From assembly GCA_036346255.1 (NCBI GenBank), contig CM070633.1, forward strand, positions 14,632,001 to 14,696,000: a DNA stretch of 64,000 bases. The letters run 5' to 3'. The translations under genes and the position numbers were made by a program. Under the pieces are notes generated by a model. That model was given only the letters and a program-made list of their open reading frames with translations, did not search any database and had not been told where the DNA came from. Source of the stretch: Ampelocalamus luodianensis. Lineage: Eukaryota > Streptophyta > Magnoliopsida > Poales > Poaceae. Below, in pieces: positions 44,632 to 58,015 of the stretch (position 1 is its first letter; each line of letters starts with the position of its first letter).

Positions 44632-46614
44632 TGTCGGACCCCTGGGCGTGGAATACCCGAAGACCCTATGTGTATTATGTGCTAGTCCCTGGATCAGTAG
44701 CTAGCACGCACATTCACAACATTTGGTATTCACATCCATACATACACATGTAAAAGTAAAGCAAAAGGGTATTTAACTTAAGAGGTACAGTTGTTACATT
44801 ACAAGGGCTGGCGGCCAAATATTAAACAGTACTAATAGAGTAAAGCAGCAGCGGAAGATATAACAAAAGTAGCAAAAGCTCCAGCGGCTTGCCCATTCAA
44901 CCCTCAGGCACCCGACAAGGAAACAAGGACCTAGATAGACTTGTCACCGAACCCTCCGGTCCTGGGTGCGAAGAACGTGTCGTCTGGCATCGGCTCCTCC
45001 TCATACTCTAAACAACAATATAAGCAAGATTGAGTACTTGTGTACTCAACAAGACTTGTAGTGTATCGCAAAGTTATATTAGATGCATGGCTAATCAAGA
45101 GAAGGCTCTATGCTACAACTTATTTTGCAGTAAGTAGGTTTTATTTGCATTATTCATAAGTAATACTTTGCAACGTAATTTGAAAGAGCATTTTAAATAG
45201 ATACTGGATAGTAGTAAGTATTTGAATGATCCAACCATAATAACAACTACAACTCATAGTCTTCCTTGGCTGTGAGCAACATTTCAGTTCAGCCATAACA
45301 TGACAGTTAGTCCAAATAAATTACAAACCATTCCCCTCACTTTTCTGATAAGACAGTTTTGAAAATCAAGACTATACCCATTAAGTCGACAATTTAAGCA
45401 CACTCATGACCGCGAGCATGGCTATTATAATATATTTACAATCTGCAGAGGTGTACAACTTTGCCCACATAACATGACTTCTCTAGTTTGTTTGGCACCC
45501 GACGATGCCATCGCTCACTACCGTAGGTAAGCAGTCTAAATCACATGTCAAAGCCTTTACATTAGCTAGCCCTAACCTTGCACTTAGCCTGTCGAATGTT
45601 GTTCCTTACTGAACCCAAGCATACCCGTCTAGGTGCTACATTTTTCACACTTCGCCCAGGTATCCCCGTCCCAGCGAGGCATTCATTGTTGTGTCAGCAT
45701 ACTTTTCCTTTGGTATGCGGCACGTCTACTGCCTACCCCTCATGCAAGGCTAGTTCTCGATAACTTAATTGGCTAAAGTCGTCCCAGTAAAGCATATGTG
45801 GTTGTACGATTTTTGCTTAGATTGGAGTTGCCGGTGTTCGGTCCTTAATTGACTTCGGGCGAGAATCTCCCCCTATCTACGAGTGAGACTCCTTTCCCAA
45901 CCTTTTCAGAATATAATATAACCCACCCAAGTCCAAAACTAGGTTTTGCATTTTGTTTTTATACCAAAAAAACAAAGGCACACCCCTCTGGACATTTTCA
46001 TAATCTTCCCAAATTCACATCTATCATATTGTCCTTTTACATCTCTTTCTGGAAAAATTGTCATTCTTGTAAGCATTTGTGCGACAACTCGTACACAAAA
46101 TTCCCAAATGACCTTATATACTATCTAACCCATATACTAATGTTAACAAAGTAGGGATATAAATGTGTCAAAGGAATTCATGCAACAAATAGGATTTACA
46201 GCTACCAACATCCCAAACATAGCAATTTGAATAACAAACATACACGCATGCAGTAATAGATTTTGCAAAACAAGGTACAATAAGTAAAATACTGGGATCA
46301 ATATGATCAAAGGGGGTGCTTGCCTTGCTCAGGTTGATCTGAATATGAGATCTGTTGATCATCAAAGATTTCGTTCACGCAATCAACGTCTAATGCAAAA
46401 AGAAGCCGAAAATCAATTAATTCATCAAAATAAGTCCCAACAGCAACCGAACACAAATGTTTTTTTCAAAATCAGATAGATTACAATTTTAGACGAATTT
46501 AGAGACAAAAATCAACTCATTTTGAGTTTTGTAACAAAAGTTATTGAGGTCAGAAGTTGAGTTGGATTGGAAATCCCTGGAAAAAGAGAGATGTTTTCGA
46601 GTACTGTTACCTAT

Positions 46615-46786
46615 TTCGACCACCTGGTCGAAAAGCAGTTTTGACCACCTGGTCGAAAGGAGTCTACGACTATGTGTGGTCGTAGGGAGCTTCGACTATA
46701 CATGGTCGTAGGGAGCTTCGACTACATGTGGTCGTAGGGAACTTCGACTATATGTGGTCGTAGCGAGATTCGACCTCCTGGTCGAT
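46615..46786. repeat. Array of seven tandem hairpins, ~26-bp period
   Basis: Hairpins start at 46615, 46640, 46664, 46691, 46717, 46743 and 46769. The first is TTCGACCACCTGGTCGAA, and the middle ones are of the form TTCGACTATATGTGGTCGTA. Arms (T)TCGAC/GTCGA(A) or ACGAC/GTCGT stay paired while the loops vary. The array is within the chromovirus LTR. Confidence 0.92.
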
Positions 46787-47133
46787 GGGAGTTTTCATGG
46801 TGCACTTAAGCTATGGGGCCCATAGGTCATAAACTCATCTACAAGAATGTTTCGATTTATGTTTTTGACTCGGTCCCACACGTTCGTGAATCAATAAGGC
46901 TAACTCGATAACTAATAATCACTTAGTGCTTAATGATGGGGATTAGGCAACTAATGCTGAGCTACAGTGCTCATCACCATCGTGCCGCATAGTGGCTCTC
47001 ACGCCCGTGCTTCTCTCTAGTAGCATGACACTTGTAGGGGTCGTAGAGTGCCCAAAACGGAATCTCCATACCCTTGCGCACCCACCTCTACCGACGTCGA
47101 GGCCAGAGGTGGCCTGACACAGCGGTGCACTGG

Positions 47134-49470
47134 CTGTAACACCCCAGCCCAACATGAGCCTGGAATGCTACCAAACTAACATTAAACAATTCTAAGCCAA
47201 AACATTCTACCAAAATTTTCAGCAGAACCTCCCCGGTATTGTTAACTACCAGGAGGTTCCAACATTTGAACGACACATATATAATTAACCCAACATTCAG
47301 AATCATAAAAAGGCATTCAAAACATGAAGCAACTAGCATATTCAGAGATAACCAGAAGACACAAGTCATCATTATTACATTTAATCCAAGGCATGAAGCA
47401 TAATCATAATTAATTCTCTAAGCAGTTTGCACTTTTATTAATGTATGAACTAAGAGTTTATCAGCTTTAAAGGTGGATGACAGTGTGTGTGTCCATTTCA
47501 AGTCTACTCCCTCCCATGTATGTCGTTCTTCCAAATGGTACCTAAAATCACAAAAAAAGCAAGGGTGAGTCCAAAGACTCAGCAAGTACCAATAATGAAA
47601 CATTAAACTCACATTTACATCATCAACATTCCATTCAAAAGCTTTACACAAAATCATATCTCACAAGCTATGTATGCAAATATGCAATGCAACTTTTCTC
47701 TTTATCACTCTTTTGCGCATTACACCGGTAATGCGGGGTATGCAACCGTCGCTGCGTACCCATGTCTGTGCTCGCAAGCGCAGGGACCAATTGCCCAATA
47801 CTCCACAAGTAAAGGGGACCTCAAGCCCACGCTCCGCAAGTGTGGGGATCTTAAGCCCATCATTACATGACGAGGACCTCTCCTCAATTGCCCACATTCC
47901 ATGAATGTGGGGACCTCAATCATGCATTCCTGGTCACCACGTGACCAAGCTTTATGTATGCTCTCTCAGTGCACATGAACAATAACAGTTTTGCAAATAG
48001 CATAAACAACATCAGCACTGTACATGAATAATAACCATCCATATTAAAGGCATACATCAACTTTAACCAGCATATCATACCATCATTCGACCACAGCTAA
48101 TTTATATAGCAATACTAGCATATATCACAAGCATTCATCATCTTTAACCAGCATCTCATACCATCAATCAAGCACAGTTGCTAAATAACAAATACTAGCA
48201 ATCATTATCAAACAATCCATGGTTACTCTACCAAACAGGGTACTTGCCTCAACCACGTGAGAACGGAGGATGTGAAGAAGGTGCTGCCTCCGGGACCAGC
48301 CCCCACCTAAATTCAATTAAAAGCATTCTAAGACAATAGTACTAGACCAAACAAACTATATAAGCAAACCCGAACTAGCAATAACTTGTAACGCGATCCC
48401 AACTCCAATTTCCTATATGCTAATCTGCCCACTCTGGAAATAGTCATGTTCTAAAATTCGTATCTTTTAGCACAGGAGTCCAAATGAGGTGTTCTTGAAC
48501 TTCATTGAAAGGCTATAAAATTCCCCAACTAAACCTAGTTGGTGGGCCTTCCAGATTCGGCCAACTAATACCCCTTTCGTGCCAACTAACATAACATTGA
48601 TTTCACGTCAGGTTCTCTGGACAGAAACTTAAAACCATCATAACTTTCATAATATTGATCCAAATTTCGCGTTCTTTAGCTTCCCTGAAATCTAAGGAAA
48701 TTATATACATTTGTCATTATAGTGAGACGTCCTAGAAACTCTTATAGCTATTAGTTTAGGTCCGATTACTAAAATTTGTCAGAATCATAGCAGTTTTGCG
48801 GAACAGCAGCGCTACGAAATTCATAACTTTTGATCCGCTCGTCCAAACGATGTGATCTTATACTCTACGAAAAGGTATCGACGTTTCCTACAACTTTCTA
48901 GGAGATGGACAGATCAAATTATGCCGTTAAATAACTCAAAAATGTCGCTTAACCCGATCTGCCCTAGTCAGACCTAAATACCGACATTGCTAAAGATCAA
49001 ATAATCTACTAATCGAAAGGGGATCGCATCTTACCCTTGAAGAACCACCGGTGAACGCGATGAACACCAACCCCAGGCCACGATCTCTCCCTTTCCTTCC
49101 TCCCTTCTTCCCCTTCCTTCTTCTTCTTTTCTCTTCCTTGGCCAGCAGCACCCGAGGAGCTTTCTCCCTTCTTCTTCTTGGTTGGCAGCGAAAGCAAGGG
49201 GTGGGAGGGTACTGTAGCTCACCATGGTACTGTAGCACGGCAGCAGCACTGTAGCACGGCTACTGTAGCAACCCTAGGGTTGCCCCCTCTCCTTCTTATG
49301 TGGCCCACTACCCCTTCCCCTTGGGCCTAAATGCTGTGGATCGGAAGCCCACAGCCCAGGTTGTCCAAATTATGCATAACTCACCCTCTAATTCCATTTA
49401 AAACACTTTTTTTAATTGATCTTTCTCTTTAATTTATTTCTTCTCTCTCAAATACATTTGGGGTATTACA
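47134..49470 (-). mobile_element. Gypsy solo LTR (2.34 kb), minus orientation
   Basis: In minus orientation it starts TGTAATACCCC and ends GGGGTGTTACA. The duplication CTGGC flanks it (47129-47133, 49471-49475). Its stem-loop GAGTC/GACTC (47567-47580), with CTTGCT beside it, resembles the LARD-like LTRs at 21550 and 28344. No internal domain is present. Confidence 0.92.
49205..49271. repeat. ACTGTAGC short repeats
   Basis: Four copies of ACTGTAGC lie within 67 bp (near 49212, 49229, 49249 and 49261), interspersed with CACGGC, in the solo LTR. Confidence 0.75.
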
Positions 49471-50163
49471 CTGGCGACGAGCAGAGAAGGAGCACGGCAA
49501 AGAGCAAGAGCTCGCTGGAGCTATGCCCTTGTCAAATTAAGGCACACATGAGCTTCTAGGGGTACTAGGAGTATACCAGAAACGAGAAGGAGGCCAGGGT
49601 GGTCGGAGTCGACGGTGATCCGAGGCGATGAGGCCGGTCACGCGTGAAGAAGAAGCTCGAGGTCCAATGGTCCGAGAAGCTTTAGTGAGTCCAGGCGATG
49701 CTTTTGGTACGAGGAATTGGTTCGAAGCGCAATGAATCGCCGACGGGGCTTGAGGTGGCGGTTCTGGCCGAAGGGGTGGAAGAAGGGTCAATTCAACTGA
49801 TCCTGTGAATCGAGTACGAAAACGAGTGAGAGGATAGTAACAATGGTCACTAGAACATGATATGACGCGGTATGGGGATACAAAACCCCTCACGGCGTCG
49901 GGGACGAAGGCGGCGGGGCATGGCCGATTAGGGCTCATGCTCCTTGAGCTCTAGAGCTCGATTCAGTGGAGGAGAGGAGGAGTGATTGAGCACATTGGCT
50001 TGGAAAAGATGAGACGAAGCTCTGGGTGTCCTATTTATAGATGGAGGTGGCGGAGATTGATGAGGAAAGCTCGGGCAGGGCAGGAGCGAGGTGCGACCCA
50101 GGCAGGGATGGGCGTGGCTTGATGGTGAGGTGACTAGGTAGGTGTGGCAGGTGGCAAAACCAG

Positions 50164-53100
50164 TGTAACATTCCAAAGTAATGTTACCAAAATAAAAATA
50201 AAATAAAGTTAATGTTTTATTGGATCTTCTGAAATTTGATAGAGTTTTAGTTTCTTTATTTGAATTTTTGAAGTTTCAAAAGTCAAAATTTAAATTTTAT
50301 TTGAAGTTCTTGAAGTCTCATTTGGTTTTATCTGAAAAATAAAATTTTAATTAATTTCTGGAATTTTATAGAAATTTTAAAAGCTTTTTCCTAAATATTT
50401 TAAAGCCAAAACAATTTATTTGCAAAGCTAAAAGCCAACCTTTAGTTGGAAATAATTTTATAAAGTCCAAAATGAATCAGGGAATTTCTGTGAATTTTTC
50501 CATAATTTTTGGATCTATTTTGCTATTTTCTAAAAGCCAAAATATATTAATCATATTAACTAAATTGGAAAATCATTTAAAAATCCGGAAAAACCTATTG
50601 GGCCGAAACCCCTCCGGCCCGTTTCCCCCTCCCGCGCTTGGCCCATCTCCACTCGGCCCGCTCGCAACCGCCGCTTCCCCTTCTTTCTTTCCGACCGTCC
50701 GATCAAATCGGACGGCCATCCATCCTCCACACCTTCCGCCACCTCCACATCGTCGGATCAAAATCCGACGGCCACGTCTCTTTCTTCCCCATCCCTTTCT
50801 TCTTCCTCCCACACCCCCACGCTCCGCCATTTTCGCCCGCGAGGGAGCTCCGTCCACCGCCGCCTCCAACCGCCCCGCGTCTCTCGCACACGCGCGCACG
50901 ACCCGGCGCCCCCAACCGCCTCCACCCCCACGTTCTCCCCCTCTCCCCGCACTCAGCTCACCCGCGCGCCTAACCGCCGCCGCCATTACCGCACACACGA
51001 TCTCCCTCCTCCGTGCCCCTCCGCCCCTATAAAAGGAGGCATGGTGCGCCCCTCTCTACACCAACTCCGCCACCACCACTCACTCCTCCTCTCTCGCTCC
51101 CACGTCACCGGAATCGCCATTTCTTCATCACCGGCCGAGGAAGCTTCCGCCGCCTCTAGCGCCGCCACCGTCGACGCCCATGCCTCTCCGACGACACCAC
51201 CGGCATCGCCGCCCTTAGGCCCACCTCGTGCGCGCACCAGCATTGCCGGAACGCCACCCGAGTCGCCGCGCCGCTTCATCCCGAACGTCGCCGCCGCCTC
51301 TTGAGCTCGCCGCCGGCCATTTTCCACGCCCGCTCGCATCCAAGGTGCGCACCAGGACTAGTGAAGTCCGTTAGTTCTTTTGGTACCATCCACTCCGCGG
51401 GCGCCGCGATCTCGGCGACCCTCGGCCGAGCGCCGCCCGTCTTTGGCGTGGCACGCTTGCGTGGCGCCCACCTCCTCGCCAGGTCAGTCCACCTCAGCGC
51501 GGAACGCCCAAGTGGCATGCCGCATGTCACTGACGTGGCCGGTCCACCCGCACTAGACCACGGGCTCGGTGAACTGGTTCACCGCGAGCCGAGACATGAC
51601 ATGTGGGACCCACGTGTCCAAAATTCTTTAATTTATTTTAAATCCCGTAAACCAGCACGACATCATCCATGCGCAATAAAAGGGTTTTCCTTTAGAAAAA
51701 TAAATCGGGAAAATCTATTAAACTTTGAAATTAGGTTTTTAAATAGATTTAAACTTAGAAAATTCATATCTTTTGCATCCAAAGTCCGATTGAGCCCATT
51801 CAAATTTCTAAATTTATCTAAATTCAAGATCTAGCTATCTAAACTAAATTAATTCAATTTGGAGTTGATTTGAATCTTATTTGAATTTAGTTTGAATTTA
51901 GCTTATTTTCGCGTATAGATTTCGATAACTTTGGAGAGTCAGATTTCGACGCCGTTTGAGAGCAACTATTTGAGCAAGGCAAGTTACATTCTTGATCATA
52001 CTTGCACCCATAATTTAAAATTATTTAAATTCTGTTTCAAATTATTACTGCATGCTTATTTATATTCAGTGATTTAAATACCTGTTTTTGAATTTATAGT
52101 TATGCCTAAAATCCTTTGTATGACCAACTTTGATATCGAATCAAACATATTTTCACCCTAGATAAAACCTAGTTAATACAATAGTATGGACTAGGATCAT
52201 TTAAATATTGTGCTTAGCCATGCTTATAGACCAAATATGTTTTCATTTGGGGGAATTTCAGCCAAAAGTCAAATATTGTTTAAATTGTACCCTTGGCATT
52301 GGTGTGTCATGGGAGTTTTACAAATGCTTGAAAAATAAAATAAACTGATGGTTTGGACTTGGGCGAAATGGTTGTCTGGTGGGTGCAGGTTTATGCACGG
52401 GTTCAACCGGGTAGGTTGAGGCCCAGGGTTCTGTTGGTTGTCGCCCAGGTCAATTAAGGACCGGTCTTCGAGCCGCATCTTGCTAAGCCACATCGTACTA
52501 CCACATGTCTTGTATGGGAAGGACCTGGCTGATTAATTTGCAAAGTTCCATCATGGTCTTTCATGACCTTTGTTAGTCCCACTTGGCGCAAGAGGGGGCC
52601 TGAACCCTGCGGACGGGTAGTCCAAAGGGGGTGAAACCTTAGCGGGGGAGGACTATGGTGGGATAGCGTATTGTAAAGGCCTTGACACGTACTCTAGACT
52701 GCTTACCTAAGGTAGTGAGCGGTGGCATCGACGGATGCCAAACAACTAGAGAATTCATGTCTTGTGGGTAAAGTTGTACAACCTCTGCAGAGTGTAAAAC
52801 TATTCGAATAGCCGTGTCCATGGTCATGGACATGCTGGCAAAGCCACTCAAAGTTAGACTTTGATTTCAAAATGTTTTTGTAAAGCAGTTTGACATGGAT
52901 GGGTGTCCATGAGAAAAGTTATGGGTTGAAGCCCCGGGTTGGTGCCCGTGTTTATATTGGTGTTAGGTTGGTGCCTGCACCATCTTTATCAATTCAAGAT
53001 CAATTTTAGATTTTATAAAACTTGAGCTTTTGAACTTAGTATGGTATTTAATGTCAAATGCTGATCTATGCAAATTAACCCTATAAGCCATCCTTTGTTA

Positions 53101-53476
53101 CATCCATGTATGCATGTCATTACATTATTTGTGGGTGTAACTTGCGAGCACGGAAGTTGTGCTCATCTTGCTTTATGCAAACAAAATTTCAGAGGAGAAG
53201 GACTTTGCTACCGATGTGGATCGTGATGACTAGGCCGCTACCCAGTCGATTGCATGTGGCAGATTACTGGACCCTACTACTCCTTCATTGTCTTCCGCTG
53301 TGTTTATTTAATGTTGCCCTGTAAGGCTATCTTGTAAACAACTCTGTTGTCATTTAATAAATTTTAGCGTTTATGGTTGTGTTATCACACTTGTTTACTG
53401 TATGAGCTAGCCACTGATCATGGGACTAGTTCAGTTATGCACAGAAGATCCGGGATGTTAATCCCGGGGTCTTACA
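50164..53476 (+). repeat. 5' LTR of the gag-only gypsy element
   Basis: 3313 bp, TGTAACATTCC to GGGGTCTTACA. TATA box TATAAAA at 51028-51034, the two-palindrome module at 52783-52811 and the stem-loop at 53146-53164. The GC-rich frames at 50472-51834 and their antisense are composition artefacts. Confidence 0.92.
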
Positions 53477-53479
53477 AAG

Positions 53480-53491
53480 TGGTATCAGAGC
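53480..53491 (+). other. Primer-binding site (tRNA-Met type)
   Basis: TGGTATCAGAGC lies three bases after the LTR. Confidence 0.92.
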
Positions 53492-54000
53492 CATATCGAC
53501 TGTAGGTCGTGACCTAGCTAGAATGGCCGCTAGTTGAAAAACTTCAAAACTTATTTTACCTAACAAGAAAAATAAATTATTCTCTCCTCATCTGGGTCAT
53601 CTATCTGTCTTTAGCCTTCTTACCTAACTCTTCCCTCACAATTTTATAATGTTAAATTGATGCTCTTTCCCTGATAAAATTTCTATAGATGTTCGACACG
53701 TTCTTAACCCTTACATTCAAGACCACAAGTCAAGGAAGCATCGCCATCCAAGACTACGAACAGAAGATATGATGTCAGCCCAGCCATATAATCTAGGCTT
53801 GCCAAGACTCATTCTGTGCATTGAGTCGTTCCACCAAATTAAGAGTTCAATCGATAGAACGTTGTGTAAAGTTGTTCTGAAAAGTTTTTCAGTTGGTTCT
53901 TTCGTTTGGGAGTGTTGTTTTGCTCTACCCCACTAGTTCTCCATACTTGTCTCTCCCCTATCCATTGTCTACTTTCCTAACTCTCTGGAGTAACCAACAG

Positions 54001-55100
54001 ATGGTCAACACTCGTCACCCTGGAAGTGGAACCAATGCTAACAATGATGGAAGTGCTTCTGGATCAGAATGGCAACAGTTGATGGCCAATCAAAACCGTC
54101 TGATCGAACTGCTCTCTCAGTCCATCAACAACAATCAAGCCCAACAAGCTACAGCTTCCCAAGCTCCACCTCCAACTCCACCATCTCAAAGGACCAGTAT
54201 GTCAGAATTTATGAGAATGCGACCACCAACCTTTTCAAGCAGTACCGAGCCCATGGATGCAGATGATTGGCTCCGGGCAATTAGTAAGAAGTTGGACATC
54301 GCCCAGTGCACTGATCGTGAAAGGGTGCTGTTTGCTTTGCACCAGCTCATGGGTCCAGCTTCCGAATGGTGGGACAATTTCAGTATCTCACATGCTAATG
54401 CTCAAGCCATCACCTGGGACGAATTTGTGCGAGCTTTTCGCCATGCACATATTCCTGCAGGCATGATGACCCTCAAGAAGAAGGAATTTCATTCGCTGCG
54501 CCAAGGCAACCTCTCTATGAATGAGTACTTACACAGGTTCAATCAACTGGCACGTTATGTACCTCACGATGTTGCAAAGAATGAAGACAAGCAAGAAAGA
54601 TTCCTAGAAGGTCTCAATGACGATGTGTTCGTACAGCTGATTTCCCAGGTTATACTGACTTCCAGCAGCTAGTCGACAAGGCGATTCGACAAGAAGGCAA
54701 GCACCGCGAGATGGAGAATCGCAAGAGAAGAATGGCTGCACAGAAGTTCAACTCCGGAAGTTTTTCTAGAGCTAGAGGGACTTCATCATACCAAGTCAAA
54801 TCTCAGCCAACGGCAGACAACCCAGCCAATTTGGAGTCTTCCATCACATCTGATAGTGATCAGGCACAGAAGGACTCATCCTATGTTCTAGGCATCACAT
54901 GCTTCAACTGCCATGAGGTCGGGCATTTCGCCAGTAAATGTCCAAAGAAGCAGCAGACAGCAAATCCAGCCAACCCTGGGATCAACATCATGCAAGCAAA
55001 CAGGAAGCTGCAAAATTCTGAACGAGGACGTCTGTACAATGTCTCAGCTGAAGTTCTGTCAGATGATGAGCCAGATGTGGACGACGACAACTCCGGTTGA
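54001..55100 (+). pseudogene. Gypsy gag (Retrotrans_gag plus CCHC knuckle), one frameshift
   Basis: The frame starts MVNTRHPGSG at 54001, a gypsy gag start. A Gln/Pro/Ser-rich region and the retrotransposon gag core follow (MRPPTFSSSTEPMDADDWLR, SEWWDNF, LSMNEYLHRFNQLARYVP). Near 54645 a one-base loss diverts the frame to a stop at 54672. The next frame continues YTDFQQLVDKAIRQEGKHRE, NRKRRMAAQKF, the knuckle CFNCHEVGHFASKC (54901-54942) and an acidic tail to TGA at 55100. Without the shift it would give ~366 residues, within the usual range for gag. Apart from that shift it is well preserved, and there is no pol after it. Confidence 0.9.
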
Positions 55101-55174
55101 AGACCTAGCATTTCCCAGCTTTGTATTCCTAGCTTTCTTTCTAGCCACTCCGAATCTCGGGGACGAGATTCCTT

Positions 55175-55189
55175 TTAAGGGGGGTAGTT
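55175..55189 (+). other. Polypurine tract
   Basis: TTAAGGGGGGTAGTT directly precedes the 3' LTR, after a CTCGGGGACGAGATT motif that is also found (as its inverse, near 63594-63612) beside the chromovirus LTR. Confidence 0.85.
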
Positions 55190-55624
55190 TGTAACATTCC
55201 AAAGTAATGTTACCAAAATAAAAATAAAATAAAGTTAATGTTTCATTGGATCTTCTGAAATTTGATAGAGTTTTATTTTCTTTATTTGAATTTTTGAAGT
55301 TTCAAAAGTCAAAATTTAAAATTTATTTGAAGTTCTTGAAGTCTCATTTGGTTTTATCTGAAAAATAAAATTTTAATTAATTTCTGGAATTTTATAGAAA
55401 TTTTAAAAGCTTTTTCCTAAATATTTTAAAGCCAAAACAATTTATTTGCAAAGCTAAAAGCCAACCTTTAGTTGGAAATAATTTTATAAAGTCCAAAATG
55501 AATCAGGGAATTTCTGTGAATTTTTTCATAATTTTTGGATCTATTTTGCTATTTTCTAAAAGCCAAAATATATTAATCAGATTAACTAAATTGAAAAATC
55601 ATTTAAAAATCCAGAAAAACCTAT

Positions 55625-55793
55625 ATACATCACTAAGTTCAATAACGACATACATAAAGTAAGGTTATTACAAAAGGAGGACATATGCTTCCCTAAATGC
55701 AAGATATGCACATCATCCAAATAGAATTTCCATACAACATACATCACAAGTTCAATAACGACATACATAAAGTAAGGTTATTACAAAAGGAGC
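55625..55793 (-). repeat. 114-bp-period tandem duplication at the truncated LTR end
   Basis: ATACATCAC(T)AAGTTC through TTATTACAAAAGGAG occurs at 55625-55676 and again at 55739-55793. Confidence 0.9.
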
Positions 55794-58015
55794 AGACCGG
55801 CCAAATAGAATAATATACAAGAAAGACAGCGGAAACGAAAGGTGCCATAAGATGGCTAGAACAAAAGTCGACCGGTTAGCCACACCACCCATAAGGCAAC
55901 CGACCGGGCCGCCAAGCTAGACGCCTCACAAGCTACCACAGCACAACTCACAGAAGTGAGGCCCCTCAAGCTCACCTTCTTCCTCTGCAACAATTACATT
56001 TAAGCAAGATAACTGAGTACACAAAGGTACTCGCAAGACTGACGTGTGAAATAGTAGACCTATTCATAAACTACATGCAAGCTTATTTAGGTGGAGGTTG
56101 TATATCTCATTTTGCATAAAGCCAACTTTATTTGTAATAATGTAATACATTTAAAAGCAAGTTTACAAACCAATTTTAATGTTGAAAGTAACAGCGAAAA
56201 TGATGATAAATACAAGCAACCACCTAGAAGTGACTATCTCAATAGCCACCACAACATAGCACGAATCCCTGATTCGTACCACCCATCAAGTTTTAATTAA
56301 AAATGTTGTAGTCTAACTCTTGAAAGCTTACCCAAGCGTGTCCATAACCTAGGACGAGGCTATTCGAATAGTTTAACCCTGCAGGGGTGTACCAATGTAC
56401 CCACACTTCAGACCGCCTTTAAGCCACAAAGCACACTTCCGAAGCTATGCCGGCACGGCTAAGTCCTACGAGACGCTTTCCAATATTGTGCATTAACTAC
56501 GAGCCGCTCGTATGGATAGAAACCCATATGCTTACATTGCAAGCCAAAGACAACAAATCCCATCACGGGTGAAGTCTTTCGGACACTACAATGCTCCCAA
56601 CACCATCCCTCCTGCGACTCCCTGCGACCCGAAGCCAATACACTCCAAAGTACTAAGTCAAGAGAGGTCCCATACCCTCTAGTGTGGTTAGCACGCACAA
56701 AATGCTCAGATAACAGGTACTCACAAGATGTTCGGTCCTTAATTGACTTGGGCACCATTCGATCCACACCAAAATCACACCATCTTACCATTGTGCCCAA
56801 GTCTAAATCATTTTGCTTTTAGTTTTAGTTTTCATAAGTAGACATGGCACAAGGTGGAAATCATAAATCATAATAAGTTTTATATGATCAAGATTATCGA
56901 CAGTCGATAACCGCCCATTTCTACCGGCTAAGCTGGCTAAGCAATTAATTCGCAACTACTAAGTGACAAGAGCTCATCCACGAACTCTAAATCACAACAA
57001 TGCCTAGGCTCATGGTAGTAGAGGATAATCATTTGCTAAGGAAATGCATCTATTAGGCCAACTAACGACAATAGTTTAACACAAAGTAGCAATGCATACA
57101 TAGAAGTTGTAATCAACATAAATACTTAAAATACTGGGATTAACATGATCAAACTGCTTGCCTTGCTGGATTTGTTCTTGCTGTAGAGGGGAGTGCTCAG
57201 GTTCAATAAATTCTTCGGAACCTAACGCGAAAAGGCGATAAAAACCGATAAGAACGAAGAACACCAAAAGGAACTCAACAGCAAGGAACATCCAAATCTA
57301 ATGAAATTTCTACAGCAGCTAGAGGTTGATTTTAGACAATTTTAGAAACAAGAATCACTCCATTTGGACTTAGTATGAAAAAGTTATGACCAAATTAAAT
57401 TCTCTCAGCCTGAAAAATCCTAATTAAATTAATTAGAGTTACTGTTCATGGCGAAAATTTCTAGAATGATCTGGAACTTGAAATATGGTAGGTAGATATG
57501 GTTATCCTAACAACAGAAAAACTGAGTTTGCACAAATTGGAGTTATAAAGAATTAGTTATGATTTTTCTAAGTTCTAAAACTAGCATATAACATTTCTCA
57601 GGAACATAAATAAAGACAAGGCCTAGTTCATGTTAAAGCATGTCTACAGACCAATTTTACCAAGTTGAGTTGCTCAGTAAGGATTTACAGAGAAGAAGTT
57701 ATGCAATTTACACATTTTCGATGAATTTCTAAACAACCATTTCATATTAACAAGATCATGTAGTTAAAGTCATTTTCTACTATATAACAGTGCCTAAATT
57801 CATTCTCAGATTAAAGTTCATACCACAACAGAGCTACAGCAACTGGAATCACTCAAAAAGGAATTGAAATGACAAAGTTATGCACTTTTGAAATTTGAAA
57901 CCTTAAAAGACTTAGAAAATTTGAGCTCTCGGGAGGTCCAAAGAACTGAAGGAAAAGGGAGAGGTCGTGGGCTGTTGATCTTGCATCGCAGTGCCACAGA
58001 CCTCGAAGCGCAGCG

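Noticed and set aside
46615..46786. CRISPR array
   Set aside because: The units are contiguous hairpins without unique spacers, and the window is a eukaryotic retrotransposon LTR.
47661..47923. Overlapping short frames around 47.7-47.9 kb
   Set aside because: They fall inside a solo LTR with target duplications; frames are open by chance on both strands.
50472..51834. Long Pro/Ser/Arg-rich frames on both strands
   Set aside because: The region is the GC-rich promoter and leader part of a gypsy LTR, and the partner LTR (60741-61140) does not keep the frames open.
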